Below the pieces are notes generated by a model that worked only from the letters and a program-made list of their open reading frames with translations, made no database searches and was not told the origin of the DNA. This document shows, one piece after another, positions 37,197-48,404 of a stretch of 64,000 nt of DNA (positions within the stretch are counted from its first letter, which is position 1; every line of letters starts with the position of its first letter). Source of the stretch: Burkholderia thailandensis E264 (GTDB lineage: Bacteria; Pseudomonadota; Gammaproteobacteria; Burkholderiales; Burkholderiaceae); NCBI RefSeq assembly GCF_000012365.1, contig NC_007651.1, forward strand, positions 620,001-684,000. The letters run 5' to 3'. Both the position numbers and the translations under genes were made by a program.

Positions 37197-37256
37197 CCGC
37201 CGACGAGGCGTTCGCGGCGAGCGGCGTTCGCGCAGCCCGCTTTCAATGGAGTACCT

Positions 37257-38609
37257 GTGGCAATGAAGAAAACCCTTCGCTTCGCGGCTGTCGCAGCCGG
37301 TCTGGTCGCGTCGCTCATCACGGTCGCGCCGTCGGCGTCCGCGCAGGCGCTGCGCGCGCAGGGCGCGTCGCTCGCCGACGAGGTGGTCGCCGTCGTCAAC
37401 AACGACGTGATCACGGGGCGCGAGCTCGATCAGCGCGTCGGCCTGATCGCGCGCCGCCTGCAGCAGCAGAAGGCGCCCGTGCCGCCGACGGACCAGTTGC
37501 GCGCACAGGTGCTGAACCAGATGGTGCTAGAGCGCATCCAGGTCCAGCGGGCGAAGGACGATGGCATCGTCGTCGACAACGCAACCGTGCAGGCGACGCT
37601 CGGCCGCCTCGCGCAAGCGAACGGGATGCCGCTCGACCAGTACAAGGCGCGCATCGAGGCCCAGGGCGTGCCGTGGGATCTGTTCGTGCGCGACGCGCGC
37701 ACCGAGCTGATGCTCTCGAAGCTGCGCGAGAAGGAGGTCGACAGCAAGATCACGGTGTCGGACGCCGAGGTCGCGAGCTACATCGCGAGCCAGCGCGGCC
37801 CGAATGCGGGCGCGCAGCAGGATCTGCGGCTCGAGCACATCTTCGTGAAGGCGCCGACCAACGCGCCGCAGGCCGATATCGACGCCGCGCAGAAGAAGGC
37901 CGAAGGCCTGCTGCAGCAGGCGCTCGCGTCGGGGACCAATTTCGAGCGCCTTGCGAAGAGTCAATCGGAAGCCGACGACGCGAAGAAGGGCGGCGACCTC
38001 GGCTTCAAGGCGCCGTCGTCGCTGCCTTCCGACGTCGTCGACGCCGTGTCGAAGCTGCGTCCCGGCGAGGTCAACCCGACGCTGATCCGCGTGCCGGACG
38101 GCTTCGAGATCGTGCGTCTCGTCGACCGCCGCGCGAGCCAGAATCCGGCCGCGTCGCCGAAGATCGTGCAGACGCACGTGCGCCACATCCTGCTGCGCGT
38201 CGGCGAAGGCAAGTCGGAATCACAGGCGCGTCAGCAACTGATCGACATTCGCCGGCAGATCGAGGCGGGCGGCGATTTCGAGAAATTCGCGCGCACCTAC
38301 TCGCAGGACGGCTCGGCGTCGCAAGGCGGCGATCTCGGCTGGATCAGCCCGGGCGAGACGGTGCCCGAATTCGAGCGTGCGATGAACGCGCTGCAGGACG
38401 GCCAGGTCAGCAACCCGGTGCGCACGGAGTACGGCTACCACCTGATCCAGGTGCTCGGCCGCCGCGACGCGGAAGGCTCGGTGCAGCAGCAGATGGACAT
38501 CGCGCGCCAGGCGATCGGCCAGCGCAAGGCCGAGCAGGCGTATTCCGACTGGCTGCGCGAGCTGCGCGACTCGTCGTACGTGCAGATCAAGCTGCCCGTC
38601 GGCCAGTAA
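37257..38609 (+). CDS. surA: Periplasmic chaperone / peptidyl-prolyl isomerase SurA
   Basis: A 450-residue SurA. A signal peptide (about 1-32, ending PSASAQA) leads into the N-terminal chaperone domain. Two parvulin domains follow: [11 protein letters not shown] onward near 200 and [21 protein letters not shown] near 305. SurA escorts barrel proteins such as LptD to the Bam complex. GTG 37257 lies five bases after GGAG; ATG 37263 two codons later is an equally possible start. It is part of the lptD-surA-pdxA-rsmA run. Confidence 0.94.
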   Translation: MAMKKTLRFAAVAAGLVASLITVAPSASAQALRAQGASLADEVVAVVNNDVITGRELDQRVGLIARRLQQQKAPVPPTDQLRAQVLNQMVLERIQVQRAKDDGIVVDNATVQATLGRLAQANGMPLDQYKARIEAQGVPWDLFVRDARTELMLSKLREKEVDSKITVSDAEVASYIASQRGPNAGAQQDLRLEHIFVKAPTNAPQADIDAAQKKAEGLLQQALASGTNFERLAKSQSEADDAKKGGDLGFKAPSSLPSDVVDAVSKLRPGEVNPTLIRVPDGFEIVRLVDRRASQNPAASPKIVQTHVRHILLRVGEGKSESQARQQLIDIRRQIEAGGDFEKFARTYSQDGSASQGGDLGWISPGETVPEFERAMNALQDGQVSNPVRTEYGYHLIQVLGRRDAEGSVQQQMDIARQAIGQRKAEQAYSDWLRELRDSSYVQIKLPVGQ

Positions 38610-38631
38610 GCACAAGCCCATAGGCGCATTC

Positions 38632-39681
38632 ATGTCCGCCCGTCCGCAGCCGCTGCGCATCGCGATCACGACCGGCGAGCCGGCCGGCGTCGGCCCCGAG
38701 CTGACGGCGCGCGCGCTCGCCGATGCGGCGACGCGCTGGCCGGACGCGCACTTCACGGTGCTCGGCGACGCGGGCCTGATCGCCGGGCGCGCGGCCGCGG
38801 CCGGCGTCGACTGGGGGCGCGTGACGGCGGGCGGCGAGACGGGGCATGTTGCCGACGCGCATGTCGCAGATGCGCACGTCGCCAACGCGCACGTCGCCGT
38901 CGCTCATCGCGCGCTTGCCGCGCCGGCCGAAGCGGGCAAGCTGAATCCGGCGAACGGGCGCTACGTGCTCGCGCTGCTCGATGCGGCGATCGACGGCGCG
39001 CTCGCCGGCAAATACGACGCGATCGTCACCGCGCCGCTGCAAAAGAGCACGATCAACGACGCCGGCGTGCCGTTTACCGGCCATACCGAATATCTCGCCG
39101 AGCGCACGCACACGCCGCGCGTCGTGATGATGCTTGCGGGCACGGGCGAGCGGCCGCTGCGCGTCGCGCTCGCGACGACGCACCTGCCGCTCAAGGACGT
39201 GGCGGCCGCGCTGACGATCGACGGCCTCGTCGGCACGCTGTCGATCATCGATCGCGACCTGCGCGAACGCTTCGGTCTCGCCGCGCCGCGCATCCTCGTG
39301 ACGGGCCTCAATCCGCATGCGGGCGAGAACGGTTATCTCGGCCGCGAGGAAATCGACGTGATCGAGCCGGCGCTCGAACGCGCGCGGGCGGCGGGCATCG
39401 ACGCGCGCGGCCCCTATCCGGCCGACACGCTGTTCCAGCCGCGCCACCTCGAGCACGCGGATTGCGTGCTTGCGATGTTCCACGATCAGGGGCTGCCGGT
39501 CCTCAAGTACGCGACGTTCGGCGAAGGCATCAACGTCACGCTCGGCCTGCCGATCATCCGCACGTCGGTCGATCACGGCACCGCGCTCGATCTCGCCGGC
39601 ACGGGCCGCGCCGATCCGGGCAGCCTCGTCGCCGCGATCGACACCGCCGTGACGATGGCGCGCCATCAGCGCGCGGGTTGA
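38632..39681 (+). CDS. pdxA: 4-hydroxythreonine-4-phosphate dehydrogenase
   Basis: A 349-residue NAD-dependent, metal-dependent enzyme of vitamin B6 synthesis. [10 protein letters not shown] opens the fold, [11 protein letters not shown] near 146 holds a metal-binding histidine, and [11 protein letters not shown] near 282 and [12 protein letters not shown] near 318 are the further signatures. Odd feature: residues 71-92 carry four imperfect copies of a five-residue HVADA unit not found in the E. coli enzyme, an in-frame expansion in a surface loop. It lies 22 bases after surA. Confidence 0.95.
   Translation: MSARPQPLRIAITTGEPAGVGPELTARALADAATRWPDAHFTVLGDAGLIAGRAAAAGVDWGRVTAGGETGHVADAHVADAHVANAHVAVAHRALAAPAEAGKLNPANGRYVLALLDAAIDGALAGKYDAIVTAPLQKSTINDAGVPFTGHTEYLAERTHTPRVVMMLAGTGERPLRVALATTHLPLKDVAAALTIDGLVGTLSIIDRDLRERFGLAAPRILVTGLNPHAGENGYLGREEIDVIEPALERARAAGIDARGPYPADTLFQPRHLEHADCVLAMFHDQGLPVLKYATFGEGINVTLGLPIIRTSVDHGTALDLAGTGRADPGSLVAAIDTAVTMARHQRAG
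38842..38910 (+). repeat. 15-bp coding tandem repeat inside pdxA
   Basis: Four consecutive 15-base units encode variants of HVADA ([20 protein letters not shown]) and a trailing HRA. The units differ by synonymous and a few coding changes, so the array is not freshly duplicated. Confidence 0.85.
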
Positions 39682-39712
39682 GTTTTCGCGTCATCCGTTT
39701 TTCTATTTTTCG

Positions 39713-40540
39713 ATGTCGAACAGCAGACAGCACCAAGGGCATTTCGCGCGCAAGCGCTTCGGGCAGAACTTTCTCGTCGATCACGGCGTGATCGACGCGA
39801 TCGTCGCGGCGATTCGTCCCGAGCGCGGCGAGCGCATGGTCGAGATCGGGCCGGGCCTCGGCGCGCTCACGGGGCCCGTGATCGCACGGCTCGCGACGCC
39901 CGATTCGCCGCTGCACGCGGTCGAACTCGACCGCGATCTGATCGGCCGCCTCAAGCAACGCTTCGGCGAGCTGCTCGAGCTGCACGAGGGCGATGCGCTC
40001 GCGTTCGACTTCGGCTCGCTCGCGCTGCCGGGTGAGAAGCCGTCGCTGCGGATCATCGGCAACCTGCCGTACAACATCTCGAGCCCGCTGCTGTTCCATC
40101 TGATGTCGTTCGCGCCCGTCGTGATCGACCAGCACTTCATGCTGCAGAACGAGGTCGTCGAGCGGATGGTGGCCGAGCCGGGCACGAAGGCGTTCAGCCG
40201 GCTGTCGGTGATGCTCCAGTACCGCTACGTGATGGACAAGCTGATCGACGTGCCGCCCGAGTCGTTCCAGCCGCCGCCGAAGGTCGATTCGGCGATCGTG
40301 CGGATGATCCCGCATGCGCCGCACGAACTGCCGGCCGTCGATCCGGCGGTGCTCGGCGAAGTCGTGACGGCCGCGTTCTCGCAGCGCCGCAAGATGCTGC
40401 GCAACACGCTCGGCGGCTATCGCGATCTCGTCGATTTCGATGCGCTCGGCTTCGATCTCGCGCGCCGCGCGGAAGACGTCGGCGTCGACGAGTACGTGCG
40501 CGTCGCGCAGGCGGCGTGCGCGGCGCGGGCGGGACGCTGA
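39713..40540 (+). CDS. rsmA: 16S rRNA dimethyladenosine transferase (KsgA)
   Basis: A 275-residue SAM methyltransferase that dimethylates the two adenines of the 3'-terminal 16S helix. [14 protein letters not shown] is the N-terminal signature, [12 protein letters not shown] holds SAM, and [17 protein letters not shown] is the NLPY catalytic motif. Its position after pdxA is the conserved proteobacterial order. The stretch to the convergent exporter gene (40541-40795) holds no gene, only a hairpin. Confidence 0.96.
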   Translation: MSNSRQHQGHFARKRFGQNFLVDHGVIDAIVAAIRPERGERMVEIGPGLGALTGPVIARLATPDSPLHAVELDRDLIGRLKQRFGELLELHEGDALAFDFGSLALPGEKPSLRIIGNLPYNISSPLLFHLMSFAPVVIDQHFMLQNEVVERMVAEPGTKAFSRLSVMLQYRYVMDKLIDVPPESFQPPPKVDSAIVRMIPHAPHELPAVDPAVLGEVVTAAFSQRRKMLRNTLGGYRDLVDFDALGFDLARRAEDVGVDEYVRVAQAACAARAGR

Positions 40541-40587
40541 GGATCGCTGCGGGCCGCTGTGGACCGCACCGCCGCGGACGATACGCA

Positions 40588-40614
40588 GCCGAGCCGGCGG
40601 GGCGGCGGCTCGGC
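40588..40614. terminator. GC hairpin in the rsmA-exporter convergent gap
   Basis: GCCGAGCCG and CGGCTCGGC form a 9-bp perfect stem around a nine-base loop. No T-run follows on either strand, so it is only a candidate 3'-end structure. Confidence 0.35.
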
Positions 40615-40795
40615 GCGGTATCGCGCTTCCGGCGCACCGCCGCCAGCCGGCAACCGGGAGGGCGCATGCGCGCGGCTTCGTCGCCACCGGCCGTCGCCGA
40701 GTGCGAGCACGCTTCTTTCACGCGGCATCATCGTCGAGCCGCTGGCGCGTGCCGCCACGGTCTGCGGCTTCCCGCGCCGCCGCCTCCCGCTTGAC

Positions 40796-41734
40796 CTATT
40801 TGCGCGCGCCGCGCGGCGGCGCGTTGACGAGCGCGATGCCCGCGAGCACGAGCGCCGCCGCCGCGACGAAGCGCGGGCCGATCGCGTCGCCGAGCAGCAG
40901 CACGCCGAAGCTCACGCCGAAGAGCGGCGCGAGAAACGTGAACACGGATAGCCGCGCCGCGCTGTAGCGCGTGAGCAGCCAATACCATGCGAGATAGCTC
41001 GCGAACGCGACGATCACGCCCTGATAGGCCAGGCTCGCGACGGCGAGCGGCGTCACGTTCGCGAATGCCGTCTGGCGGGTGACGACGGCGAGCCCGAGCA
41101 ACACCGCCGACGATACGGTCAACTGATAGAACAGGGTCTGGCTCGCACGCGCGTGCGCCAGCGACGTCGAGCGCACGACGACCGTCGTCGCCGCCCACAT
41201 CACGCCGCCGAGCACGCCGAGCGCGTCGCCCGCGAGTCCAACGAGCGCCGATGCGTGACCCGCGGCCGGCCGCGCGAAGCCGTCGGCGAACGCGACCGCG
41301 ATGCCCGCGAACGCGATCGCGACGCCTGCCCATTGCGGGCGGCGCATCTTCTCGCCCGGTGCGAAAAGGTGCAGGCCGAGCGCGGTGAAGCACGGCGCGG
41401 TGTACAGAAAGATGGCCATGCGCGCGGCGCTCGTCAGCGTGAGGCCGAAGAACAGGCAGACGAATTCGCCCGCGAACAGGATGCCTGCGACGATGCCGGC
41501 TGCGAACGTGCCGTCCGCGCGAAAGAGGGGCGTGCCGCGTGCGCTCGCCCATGCCCAGACGCCCAGCGCGGCGATCGCCGAGCGCAGCCCGGCCTGGAGC
41601 ATCGGCGGAATCGCATGCGTCGCGCTCTTGATCGCGACTTGCTGAAAGCCCCAGATCGCGCACAGCAGGACCATCACGCCGATCGCGCGCAGATCGAGCG
41701 ACGGACGCGCCGGCGCGCCGGCGACGGCGCTCAT
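40796..41734 (-). CDS. DMT superfamily transporter (EamA family)
   Basis: A 312-residue inner-membrane protein with ten predicted helices in two EamA repeats (about 15-150 and 160-305). [11 protein letters not shown] in helix 1 is typical. Substrate is unknown; relatives export amino acids or metabolites. The ATG at 41734 gives the family length, and the longer frame upstream is not coding. It diverges from gloA across a 354-base gap (41735-42088) in which I see no gene. Confidence 0.88.
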   Translation of the reverse strand: MSAVAGAPARPSLDLRAIGVMVLLCAIWGFQQVAIKSATHAIPPMLQAGLRSAIAALGVWAWASARGTPLFRADGTFAAGIVAGILFAGEFVCLFFGLTLTSAARMAIFLYTAPCFTALGLHLFAPGEKMRRPQWAGVAIAFAGIAVAFADGFARPAAGHASALVGLAGDALGVLGGVMWAATTVVVRSTSLAHARASQTLFYQLTVSSAVLLGLAVVTRQTAFANVTPLAVASLAYQGVIVAFASYLAWYWLLTRYSAARLSVFTFLAPLFGVSFGVLLLGDAIGPRFVAAAALVLAGIALVNAPPRGARK

Positions 41735-42088
41735 CGGACGCTCCCGAAGGCGGCGCGAGCCGCGGACGGGCAGGCGGCCGGGCGCCCGGCGGACAAGCTC
41801 GGCTCTAGACAGATCAGGAAGAAGATTCGCACGGTTCGCAGGCCGACGGACCTGGCCGTCGGAAAGAGTGGTTCGATTCGTCGGGGGCGCGCGCTCGGCG
41901 GACTCGTCGCGGGCGTATCGGGCGACGCGCGCCCGCGTTGCCGCGGCGCCCGACGCGCCGATCTTAACCGATCGACATGCGCGCCGCGCATCGTCCCTGC
42001 TGCGCGGATGGGCGATGCGGCGCCCGGCGAGAATCGCGCGGGTCTGGTACATTCGCACGTTCAAGCAAGTCCCCACGGAGTACCCATC

Positions 42089-42478
42089 ATGCGTTTGCTT
42101 CACACGATGCTGCGAGTCGGCGATCTCGACCGCTCGATCAAGTTCTACACCGAACTGCTCGGCATGAAACTGCTGCGCCGCCAAGACTATCCGGACGGCA
42201 AGTTCACGCTCGCGTTCGTCGGCTACGGCGACGAGCAGGACCACACGGTCATCGAGCTCACCCACAACTGGGACACGAAATCGTACGAGCTCGGCACGGG
42301 CTTCGGCCATCTCGCCGTCGAAGTCGAGGACGCGTACAAGGCGTGCGAGCAGATCAAGGCGCAAGGCGGCAAGGTCACGCGCGAAGCGGGCCCGATGAAG
42401 CACGGCACGACGGTGATCGCGTTCGTCGAAGATCCGGACGGCTACAAGATCGAGTTCATCCAGCGCAAGACTCACTGA
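42089..42478 (+). CDS. gloA: Lactoylglutathione lyase (glyoxalase I)
   Basis: A 129-residue enzyme that turns the methylglyoxal-glutathione hemithioacetal into S-lactoylglutathione. The metal ligands are visible: H5 in RLLHTMLRV, the glutamate in VIELTHNW, the histidine in GFGHLAVEV and the glutamate in YKIEFIQ. Length fits the short bacterial, nickel-type enzyme. A terminator follows. A possible -10 (TACATT) lies about 40 bases before the start. Confidence 0.95.
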   Translation: MRLLHTMLRVGDLDRSIKFYTELLGMKLLRRQDYPDGKFTLAFVGYGDEQDHTVIELTHNWDTKSYELGTGFGHLAVEVEDAYKACEQIKAQGGKVTREAGPMKHGTTVIAFVEDPDGYKIEFIQRKTH

Positions 42479-42509
42479 GCGCTGTCCCGCCGCGGCGCCG
42501 CCGTGTCTC

Positions 42510-42551
42510 GGCGCGCGATGCGCTTTAAGCGTGCGCGCGCCACGTCTTTTT
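42510..42551 (+). terminator. Terminator after gloA
   Basis: GGCGCGCG (42510-42517) pairs with CGCGCGCC (42534-42541), and CGC/GCG continue inside past a small bulge to a TTTAA loop. TCTTTTTC follows five bases later. Confidence 0.65.
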
Positions 42552-42647
42552 CTCCACCAATCCATTCTTCCCGGGCTGTACGGCACGGCGGCGCAACAGC
42601 ACGGCCACGCGTTCTCGGCCCCGAGCGGCGGGCATGACGCGCGCCGC

Positions 42648-43535
42648 TCAGAGCGCCGGCAGCAGTTCCGGCGGATGATGCTTGAGCGTATGCCGCGCCT
42701 CGCGGAATTCCGGGAAGATCGATTCGACCGTCTGCCAGAACGCCGGGCTATGGTTCATCTCGCGCAGATGCGACAGCTCGTGTGCGACGACGTAGTCGAC
42801 GATCGACATCGGAAAGTGGACGAGCCGCCAGTTCAGGCGGATCTTGCCGTCGCTCGAGCAACTGCCCCAGCGCGTCGCGGCCGAGGATAGCGCATACATC
42901 GAATACGTGACGCCGAGCTTTTCCGCATACACGGCGAGCCGCTCGCCGAAGATTCGCTTGGCTTCGCCCTGCAACCAGCCCTGCACGCGATCCTTGATCT
43001 GCTGATCGCTCGCGTGCGCGGGCAGCCCGAGCTCGAGCGTCGCGGCGGCCGCGTCGAAGCTGAGCGCGCCCTTCGTAGACGCGAGCGCGATGCTGACGGG
43101 CTTGCCGAGATACGGAATCTGCGCGCCGTCCTTCCAGTCGATCTGCGGCAACGCGCGCTGCTCGGCGCGCGTTTGCCATTCGGCTAGCTTGTTGAAGATC
43201 CAGCGGCGCTTCTCGGCGATCGCCGCCTCGATGTCGGCGAGCGTCACCCAGCGCGGCGCGGTGATCGTGAGGCCGCTGCCGTCGATCGCGAAGCCGATCG
43301 TGCGGCGCGCGGAGCGCTTCAGCTTGTATTCGAGCACGCGGCCGTCGAGCGCGAGCGTGCGGCGGCGGGAGCGGTCGGCTTCAGGCGGCGTCGCGGGCGG
43401 GATGGGGGCGGCGGGCGGTGCGGCGGAAGGGGAAGCGGGAGACGGCGAGGCGGCCGGCCCGTCGAAGAGCGGCAGGTCGAGCTGGCGGTGATCGAGAGCC
43501 ACGACGGCCGGCCGTGGCCTGGGACGCTTCGGCAT
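42648..43535 (-). CDS. YgjP-like (DUF45) zinc metallopeptidase
   Basis: A 295-residue protein. The C-terminal two thirds carry the WLpX/YgjP metallopeptidase domain with HELSHLREMNHSPAFW, an HExxH-type zinc site with a downstream histidine. The N-terminus is Pro/Ala-rich and poorly conserved. The family has no firmly known substrate. The ATG at 43535 (MPKRPRPRP) is the best start I can see, with a weak ribosome site. It is the last gene of the minus-strand run after plsC. Confidence 0.85.
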   Translation of the reverse strand: MPKRPRPRPAVVALDHRQLDLPLFDGPAASPSPASPSAAPPAAPIPPATPPEADRSRRRTLALDGRVLEYKLKRSARRTIGFAIDGSGLTITAPRWVTLADIEAAIAEKRRWIFNKLAEWQTRAEQRALPQIDWKDGAQIPYLGKPVSIALASTKGALSFDAAAATLELGLPAHASDQQIKDRVQGWLQGEAKRIFGERLAVYAEKLGVTYSMYALSSAATRWGSCSSDGKIRLNWRLVHFPMSIVDYVVAHELSHLREMNHSPAFWQTVESIFPEFREARHTLKHHPPELLPAL

Positions 43536-43582
43536 CAGTTCGCTTCGTTTGGCAGTGCGCAATGGGTGAAACTCGCTTGACT

Positions 43583-44362
43583 TCAGGAACGCGCGGCGTC
43601 GGACGCTCGGACGGCGCCGCGTGCGCCGTCGCGCTCGTGCCGGTACGCGTCCGGATCGATGCGGCGCATTTCCGCTTCGATCCAGTTTTCGACGCGTTCG
43701 TTCAGTTGATCGGGGGTGAGGCCTTGCGTGTCGATCGGCTTGCCGATCGACACCGTGACGGTGCCGGGGTACTTCGTGAACGAGTTGCGCGGCCACACGC
43801 GCCCCGCGTTGTGCGCGATCGGCACGACGGGCGCGCCCGCGCCCACCGCGAAGCGCGCGCCGCCCGTCTTGTACTTGCCCTGCCCGCCGACCGGCGTGCG
43901 CGTGCCTTCGGGGAACATGATGACCCACGCGCCTTCCGCCATCCGCTTGCGGCCCTGGCGGATCACCGAGTCGAACGCGTTCTTGCCGTCCTTGCGATTG
44001 ATGTGGACCATGTGCAGCATCCCGAGCGCCCAGCCGAAGAACGGCACGTACAGCAGCTCGCGCTTGAACACGTAGCAGAGCGGCTTCGGCATCAGCGCGG
44101 GCAGCGCGATCGTTTCCCACGCGGACTGATGCTTCGGCAGCAGCACGGCCGGGCCGTCGGGCAGGTTCTCGTAGCCTTCGATGCGATACCGGATGCCGTT
44201 CAGCCAGCGCGCGACGAACAGCGTCGACTTGCACCAGCCGACCGCCATCCAGTAGCGCGCGTTCGGGCGCATGAACGGGAACGCGATGAAGCACGCGGTT
44301 GCGTACGGCACCGTGTAGACGACGAAATAGACGAGCAGCAGCAGGGAGCGGACGAAGCGCAT
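43583..44362 (-). CDS. plsC: 1-acyl-sn-glycerol-3-phosphate acyltransferase
   Basis: A 259-residue membrane acyltransferase that makes phosphatidic acid. An N-terminal membrane segment (about 5-28) precedes the catalytic motif KHQSAWE, an HX4E form of the usual HX4D, near residue 77. FPEGTRTPVG near 150 binds the glycerol phosphate. It lies 42 bases after gmhB and 47 before the YgjP-like gene, so it belongs to the glyQ-glyS-gmhB-plsC transcript. Confidence 0.92.
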   Translation of the reverse strand: MRFVRSLLLLVYFVVYTVPYATACFIAFPFMRPNARYWMAVGWCKSTLFVARWLNGIRYRIEGYENLPDGPAVLLPKHQSAWETIALPALMPKPLCYVFKRELLYVPFFGWALGMLHMVHINRKDGKNAFDSVIRQGRKRMAEGAWVIMFPEGTRTPVGGQGKYKTGGARFAVGAGAPVVPIAHNAGRVWPRNSFTKYPGTVTVSIGKPIDTQGLTPDQLNERVENWIEAEMRRIDPDAYRHERDGARGAVRASDAARS

Positions 44363-44404
44363 CGGCGTGACGTTACGGTGAGGGAGGATGCGCGCGGGTG
44401 GGCA

Positions 44405-44968
44405 TCACTCGTGTTCTTTGGAAAGGAAATCGAGCGCGAACGCGCGCAGGTCGTCGTGCACGCGCGTGCCTTCCGGCAGCCCGCCCGCGGCGAGCGTCTT
44501 CTTGCCCTTGCCCGTCAGCACGAGATGCGGCCGAAAGCCGAGCGCCGCGCCCGCCTGCAGGTCGCGCAGCGAATCGCCGACGACCGGCGTGTCCGCCGGA
44601 TCGATCTCGAAGCGCTCGGCGATCAGCTTCATCATCCCGGGCATCGGCTTGCGGCAATCGCAATGGTCATCGGCCGTGTGCGGGCAGAAGAACACCGCGT
44701 CGATCCGCCCGCCGACGGCGGCCGCCGCGCGATGCATCTTCAGATGCATCGCGTTCAGCGTCGCCATGTCGAACAGGCCGCGGCCGATGCCCGACTGGTT
44801 CGTCGCGACGACGACGCGGTAGCCCGCGTGATTGAGCCGCGCGATCGCCTCGAGGCTGCCCGGCAGCGCGACCCATTCGTCGGGCGACTTGACGAAAGCG
44901 TCCGAATCGACATTGATGACGCCGTCCCGGTCGAGGACGACGAGCTTTTTGCTGGGACTGGTCGGCAT
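44405..44968 (-). CDS. gmhB: D-glycero-beta-D-manno-heptose 1,7-bisphosphate 7-phosphatase
   Basis: A 187-residue HAD phosphatase of the ADP-heptose pathway for LPS inner core. The nucleophile/acid pair is D13 and D15 in VVLDRDGVIN, and the GmhB zinc loop is CPHTADDHCDCRKP near 100. Length is typical. It sits 17 bases after glyS, a conserved arrangement in Burkholderia. Confidence 0.95.
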   Translation of the reverse strand: MPTSPSKKLVVLDRDGVINVDSDAFVKSPDEWVALPGSLEAIARLNHAGYRVVVATNQSGIGRGLFDMATLNAMHLKMHRAAAAVGGRIDAVFFCPHTADDHCDCRKPMPGMMKLIAERFEIDPADTPVVGDSLRDLQAGAALGFRPHLVLTGKGKKTLAAGGLPEGTRVHDDLRAFALDFLSKEHE

Positions 44969-44985
44969 CGCGTGGCTCCGGGCCT

Positions 44986-47085
44986 TCAGGCGGCGAGCTT
45001 CGAGATGTCCGCGACGCAGTTCATCTGCTGATGCAGCGCGGACAGGAGCGCGAGCCGGTTCGCGCGCAGCGCGGGGTCCTCGGCGTTGACCATCACGCCG
45101 TCGAAGAACGCGTCGACGGGCGCGCGCAGCGCGGCGAGCGCGGACAGCGCGCCCGTGTACGCGCGCGCCTCGAGCTGCGACTGCACGCGCGGCGTGACTT
45201 CGGCGAGCTGCTCGGCGAGCGCCTTTTCGGCCGCCTCGACGAAGAGCGCCGGCTGCACCGCGCCGTTCGCGCCGCTTTCCGACTTCTTCAGGATGTTCGA
45301 GATCCGCTTGTTCGCGGCCGCGAGCGCTTCAGCCTCCGCGAGGCGCGTGAATTCGCGCACCGCGTCGAGTCGCGCGACGATGTCGTCGAGGCGCGTCGGG
45401 TTCAGGCTCAGCACCGCGTCGACTTCGCCTGCCGTGTAGCCGCGCTCGCGCAACAGGCCGCGCAGGCGCTCGACGAAGAACGCGTGGATCGCGTCGGTCG
45501 ATTCGGCGACGTCCGGCACCGCCGCGAAACGCTCGTACGTGGTGCGCAGCAGCCAGACGAGATCGAGCGGCAGCTGTTTTTCGAGCAGCAGGCGCAGCAC
45601 GCCGAGCGCGTGCCGGCGCAGCGCGAACGGGTCCTTCTCGCCCGTCGGCGCGAGGCCGATGCCCCAGATGCCGACGATCGTCTCGAGCTTGTCGGCGAGC
45701 GCGACCGCGGTCGACACGGGCGTCGTCGGCAGCGCGTCGCCGGAGAAGCGCGGCTGGTAGTGCTCGCTGCACGCGATCGCGACGTCTTCCGCCTCGCCGT
45801 CGTGGCGCGCGTAGTACGTGCCCATCGTGCCCTGCAGCTCGGGGAACTCGCCGACCATGTCGGTCAGCAGATCGGCCTTCGCGAGACGGGCCGCGCGGAT
45901 CGCGACCGTCGCGTCGGCGCCGATCGCGGGCGCGATCTCGCCGGCGAGCGTTTCGAGGCGCTCGATGCGCGCGAGCTGCGAGCCGAGCTTGTTGTGATAG
46001 ACGACGTTCGCCAGCAGCGGCACGCGGTCGGCGAGCGGCTTCTTCTTGTCCTGCTCGAAGAAGAACTTCGCGTCGGCGAGACGCGGGCGCACGACGCGCT
46101 CGTTGCCCTCGACGATCTCGTCCGGCGTCTTCGTCTCGATGTTCGACACGATCAGGAAGCGCGAGCGCAGCTTGCCTGCCGCGTCGGTGAGCGCGAAGTA
46201 CTTCTGGTTCGTCTGCATCGTGAGGATCAGGCATTCCTGCGGAACCTGCAGGAATTCGTCCTCGAAGCGGCACGGATAGACGACCGGCCACTCGACGAGC
46301 GACGTCACTTCGTCGAGGAGCGCCTCGGGCATCACGACCTGGTCGCCGCCCGCGTTCGCTTCGAGCTGCGCGCGGATCGCTTCCTTGCGGCCCGCGAAGT
46401 GCGCGAGCACCCGGCCTTTGTCGCGCAGCGTGTCCGCGTAGGCGTTCGCGTGCTGGATCGCGACGAGGCCGTCGGACAGGAAGCGGTGGCCGAGCGTCGT
46501 GTCGCCGGCGTCGATGCCGAACGCGCAGACGGGCACGATGCGATCGTCGTGCAGCGCGCTCAGGCGGTGCACGGGGCGCACGAACTGCACGTCGGTGCCG
46601 TCCGGGCGCTGATAGGTCATCACCTTCGGGATCGGCAGCTTCGCGAGCGTTTCGTCGAGCGCGGCCTGCAGGCCTTCGGCGAGCGTCGCGCCGGGCGACG
46701 CGTAATTGACGAAGAACGCTTCGGCCTTGCCGTCGTGCGCGCGCTCGAGATCGGCGATCGACAGGTTCGGGTGGCCGAGCGCCGCGAGCTTCTTCGCGAG
46801 CGGCGCGGTCGGCTTGCCCTGCGCGTCGAGCGCGACCGATACCGGCAGCACTTTTTCGCGGACCTGCCGTTCCGGCGCGACGGCACGCACGTTCTGGACG
46901 ACAACCGCGAGGCGGCGCGGCGTCGCGTAGCGCTCGAACGCGAGCTCGCCTTCGATCAGGTCGCGCGCGGCGAGGCGCTGCGCGATGCCCTCGGCGAACG
47001 CGTCGGAGAGGCGCGCGAGCGCCTTCGGCGGCAGCTCTTCGGTCAGCAGTTCGACGAGCAGGGATGCGGAATGGTTTTGCGTCAT
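44986..47085 (-). CDS. glyS: Glycyl-tRNA synthetase beta subunit
   Basis: A 699-residue beta chain of the alpha2beta2 bacterial Gly[24 protein letters not shown] is the conserved start, [23 protein letters not shown] near 440 is the HD-like domain signature, and the C-terminal anticodon domain ends near [22 protein letters not shown]. It follows glyQ by 16 bases. Confidence 0.97.
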   Translation of the reverse strand: MTQNHSASLLVELLTEELPPKALARLSDAFAEGIAQRLAARDLIEGELAFERYATPRRLAVVVQNVRAVAPERQVREKVLPVSVALDAQGKPTAPLAKKLAALGHPNLSIADLERAHDGKAEAFFVNYASPGATLAEGLQAALDETLAKLPIPKVMTYQRPDGTDVQFVRPVHRLSALHDDRIVPVCAFGIDAGDTTLGHRFLSDGLVAIQHANAYADTLRDKGRVLAHFAGRKEAIRAQLEANAGGDQVVMPEALLDEVTSLVEWPVVYPCRFEDEFLQVPQECLILTMQTNQKYFALTDAAGKLRSRFLIVSNIETKTPDEIVEGNERVVRPRLADAKFFFEQDKKKPLADRVPLLANVVYHNKLGSQLARIERLETLAGEIAPAIGADATVAIRAARLAKADLLTDMVGEFPELQGTMGTYYARHDGEAEDVAIACSEHYQPRFSGDALPTTPVSTAVALADKLETIVGIWGIGLAPTGEKDPFALRRHALGVLRLLLEKQLPLDLVWLLRTTYERFAAVPDVAESTDAIHAFFVERLRGLLRERGYTAGEVDAVLSLNPTRLDDIVARLDAVREFTRLAEAEALAAANKRISNILKKSESGANGAVQPALFVEAAEKALAEQLAEVTPRVQSQLEARAYTGALSALAALRAPVDAFFDGVMVNAEDPALRANRLALLSALHQQMNCVADISKLAA

Positions 47086-47101
47086 GGTGTGAAGAATCTC
47101 G

Positions 47102-48109
47102 TCAGTCCTGATCGATCTTGCGTTCGGCTTTCAGCGGCGGGGCCCATGCGGGCTGCGCGGCCTCCTGCGCGTCGGTGGTCAAGCCCGGCACGCCCGGCAC
47201 CGGGTTGCCGATCATCGGGAAGCCGAGCTTCTCGCGCGAATCGTAGTACGCCTGCGCGACGAGCCGCGACAGCGCGCGGATGCGGCCGATGTACGCGGCG
47301 CGCTCGGTCACGGAGATCGCGCCGCGCGCGTCGAGCAGGTTGAACGTGTGGCCGGCCTTCAGCACGAGTTCGTATGCGGGCAGCGCGAGCTGCGCTTCGA
47401 TCATCCGCTTCGCCTCGGCCTCGTAGCTGTTGAAGAACGTGAAGAGCAGCTCGACGTTCGCCTGCTCGAAGTTGTACGTCGACTGCTCGACTTCGTTCTG
47501 GTGGTAGACATCGCCGTACGTCAGACGGCGGATCTCGGGGCCGTTCGGGCCCTGCTCCTCCCACTCGGTCCAGATCAGGTCGTAGACGTTCTCGACCTTC
47601 TGCAGATACATCGCGAGGCGCTCGAGGCCATAGGTGATCTCGCCGAGCACGGGCTTGCAGTCGAGGCCGCCCACCTGCTGGAAGTACGTGAACTGCGTGA
47701 CTTCCATTCCGTTCAGCCACACTTCCCAGCCGAGGCCCCATGCGCCGAGCGTCGGGTTTTCCCAGTCGTCCTCGACGAAGCGCACGTCGTTCTGCTTCAG
47801 GTCGAAGCCGAGCGCTGCCAGCGAGCCGAGATACAGATCGAGGATGTTCTCCGGCGCGGGCTTGAGCACCACCTGGTACTGGTAGTAGTGCTGCAGGCGG
47901 TTCGGGTTCTCGCCGTAGCGGCCGTCCTTCGGGCGGCGCGACGGCTGCACGTACGCGGCGCGCCACGGCTCGGGGCCGATCGCGCGCAGGAACGTGTGCA
48001 CGTGCGACGTGCCGGCGCCGACTTCCATGTCGATCGGCTGGAGCAGGGCGCAACCCTGCCTGTCCCAATAGGACTGGAGCGTCAGGATGATTTGCTGAAA
48101 CGTAAGCAT
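47102..48109 (-). CDS. glyQ: Glycyl-tRNA synthetase alpha subunit
   Basis: A 335-residue class II catalytic chain. [18 protein letters not shown] is the conserved N-terminus, and [43 protein letters not shown] and [21 protein letters not shown] are signature stretches. The tail (Glu-Ala-Gln-Pro rich) is longer than in E. coli. The ATG at 48109 is fixed by the family start. Confidence 0.97.
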   Translation of the reverse strand: MLTFQQIILTLQSYWDRQGCALLQPIDMEVGAGTSHVHTFLRAIGPEPWRAAYVQPSRRPKDGRYGENPNRLQHYYQYQVVLKPAPENILDLYLGSLAALGFDLKQNDVRFVEDDWENPTLGAWGLGWEVWLNGMEVTQFTYFQQVGGLDCKPVLGEITYGLERLAMYLQKVENVYDLIWTEWEEQGPNGPEIRRLTYGDVYHQNEVEQSTYNFEQANVELLFTFFNSYEAEAKRMIEAQLALPAYELVLKAGHTFNLLDARGAISVTERAAYIGRIRALSRLVAQAYYDSREKLGFPMIGNPVPGVPGLTTDAQEAAQPAWAPPLKAERKIDQD

Positions 48110-48219
48110 GAGAGGCCTTCGTGGCGCCGGGCGCTCCGCTTCGGGCAGACGGCGGGGGCGGTGAGCGCCGCGCCGGCAGCTCGCGCGGCGCGCGGCTTGG
48201 GTCTGTGCTGAAACGTGTA

Positions 48220-48225
48220 ATTTTA
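48220..48225 (-). promoter_or_regulatory. Candidate -10 box for glyQ-glyS
   Basis: On the minus strand TAAAAT lies about 110 bases before the glyQ ATG in the 295-base gap after lnt. It is the only AT-rich patch in the gap. A -35 at good spacing is not evident. No T-box or other leader element is recognisable, and no gene is seen in the gap. Confidence 0.4.
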
Positions 48226-48404
48226 CCGGATCGGCGGGCGGGTGCGGTCGCAACGGGGTGGGGCAGGCCTCCATACGCGCGTGCGGGCGGGGAAACCGCC
48301 GGAAAACACCCCGGCGCCGGATGCGGTGCGGCGGCGCGTGCGCCGCGAGAATGCAGCGCCGCGCGCTGATGCGCGCCGCCGGCGGGCGGCCCGTGCAGCG
48401 GGCG

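Noticed and set aside
42648..44294. A 548-codon frame joining plsC territory to the YgjP-like peptidase
   Set aside because: The upstream half overlaps plsC in a different frame and lacks any domain; only the last 295 codons form a recognisable protein.
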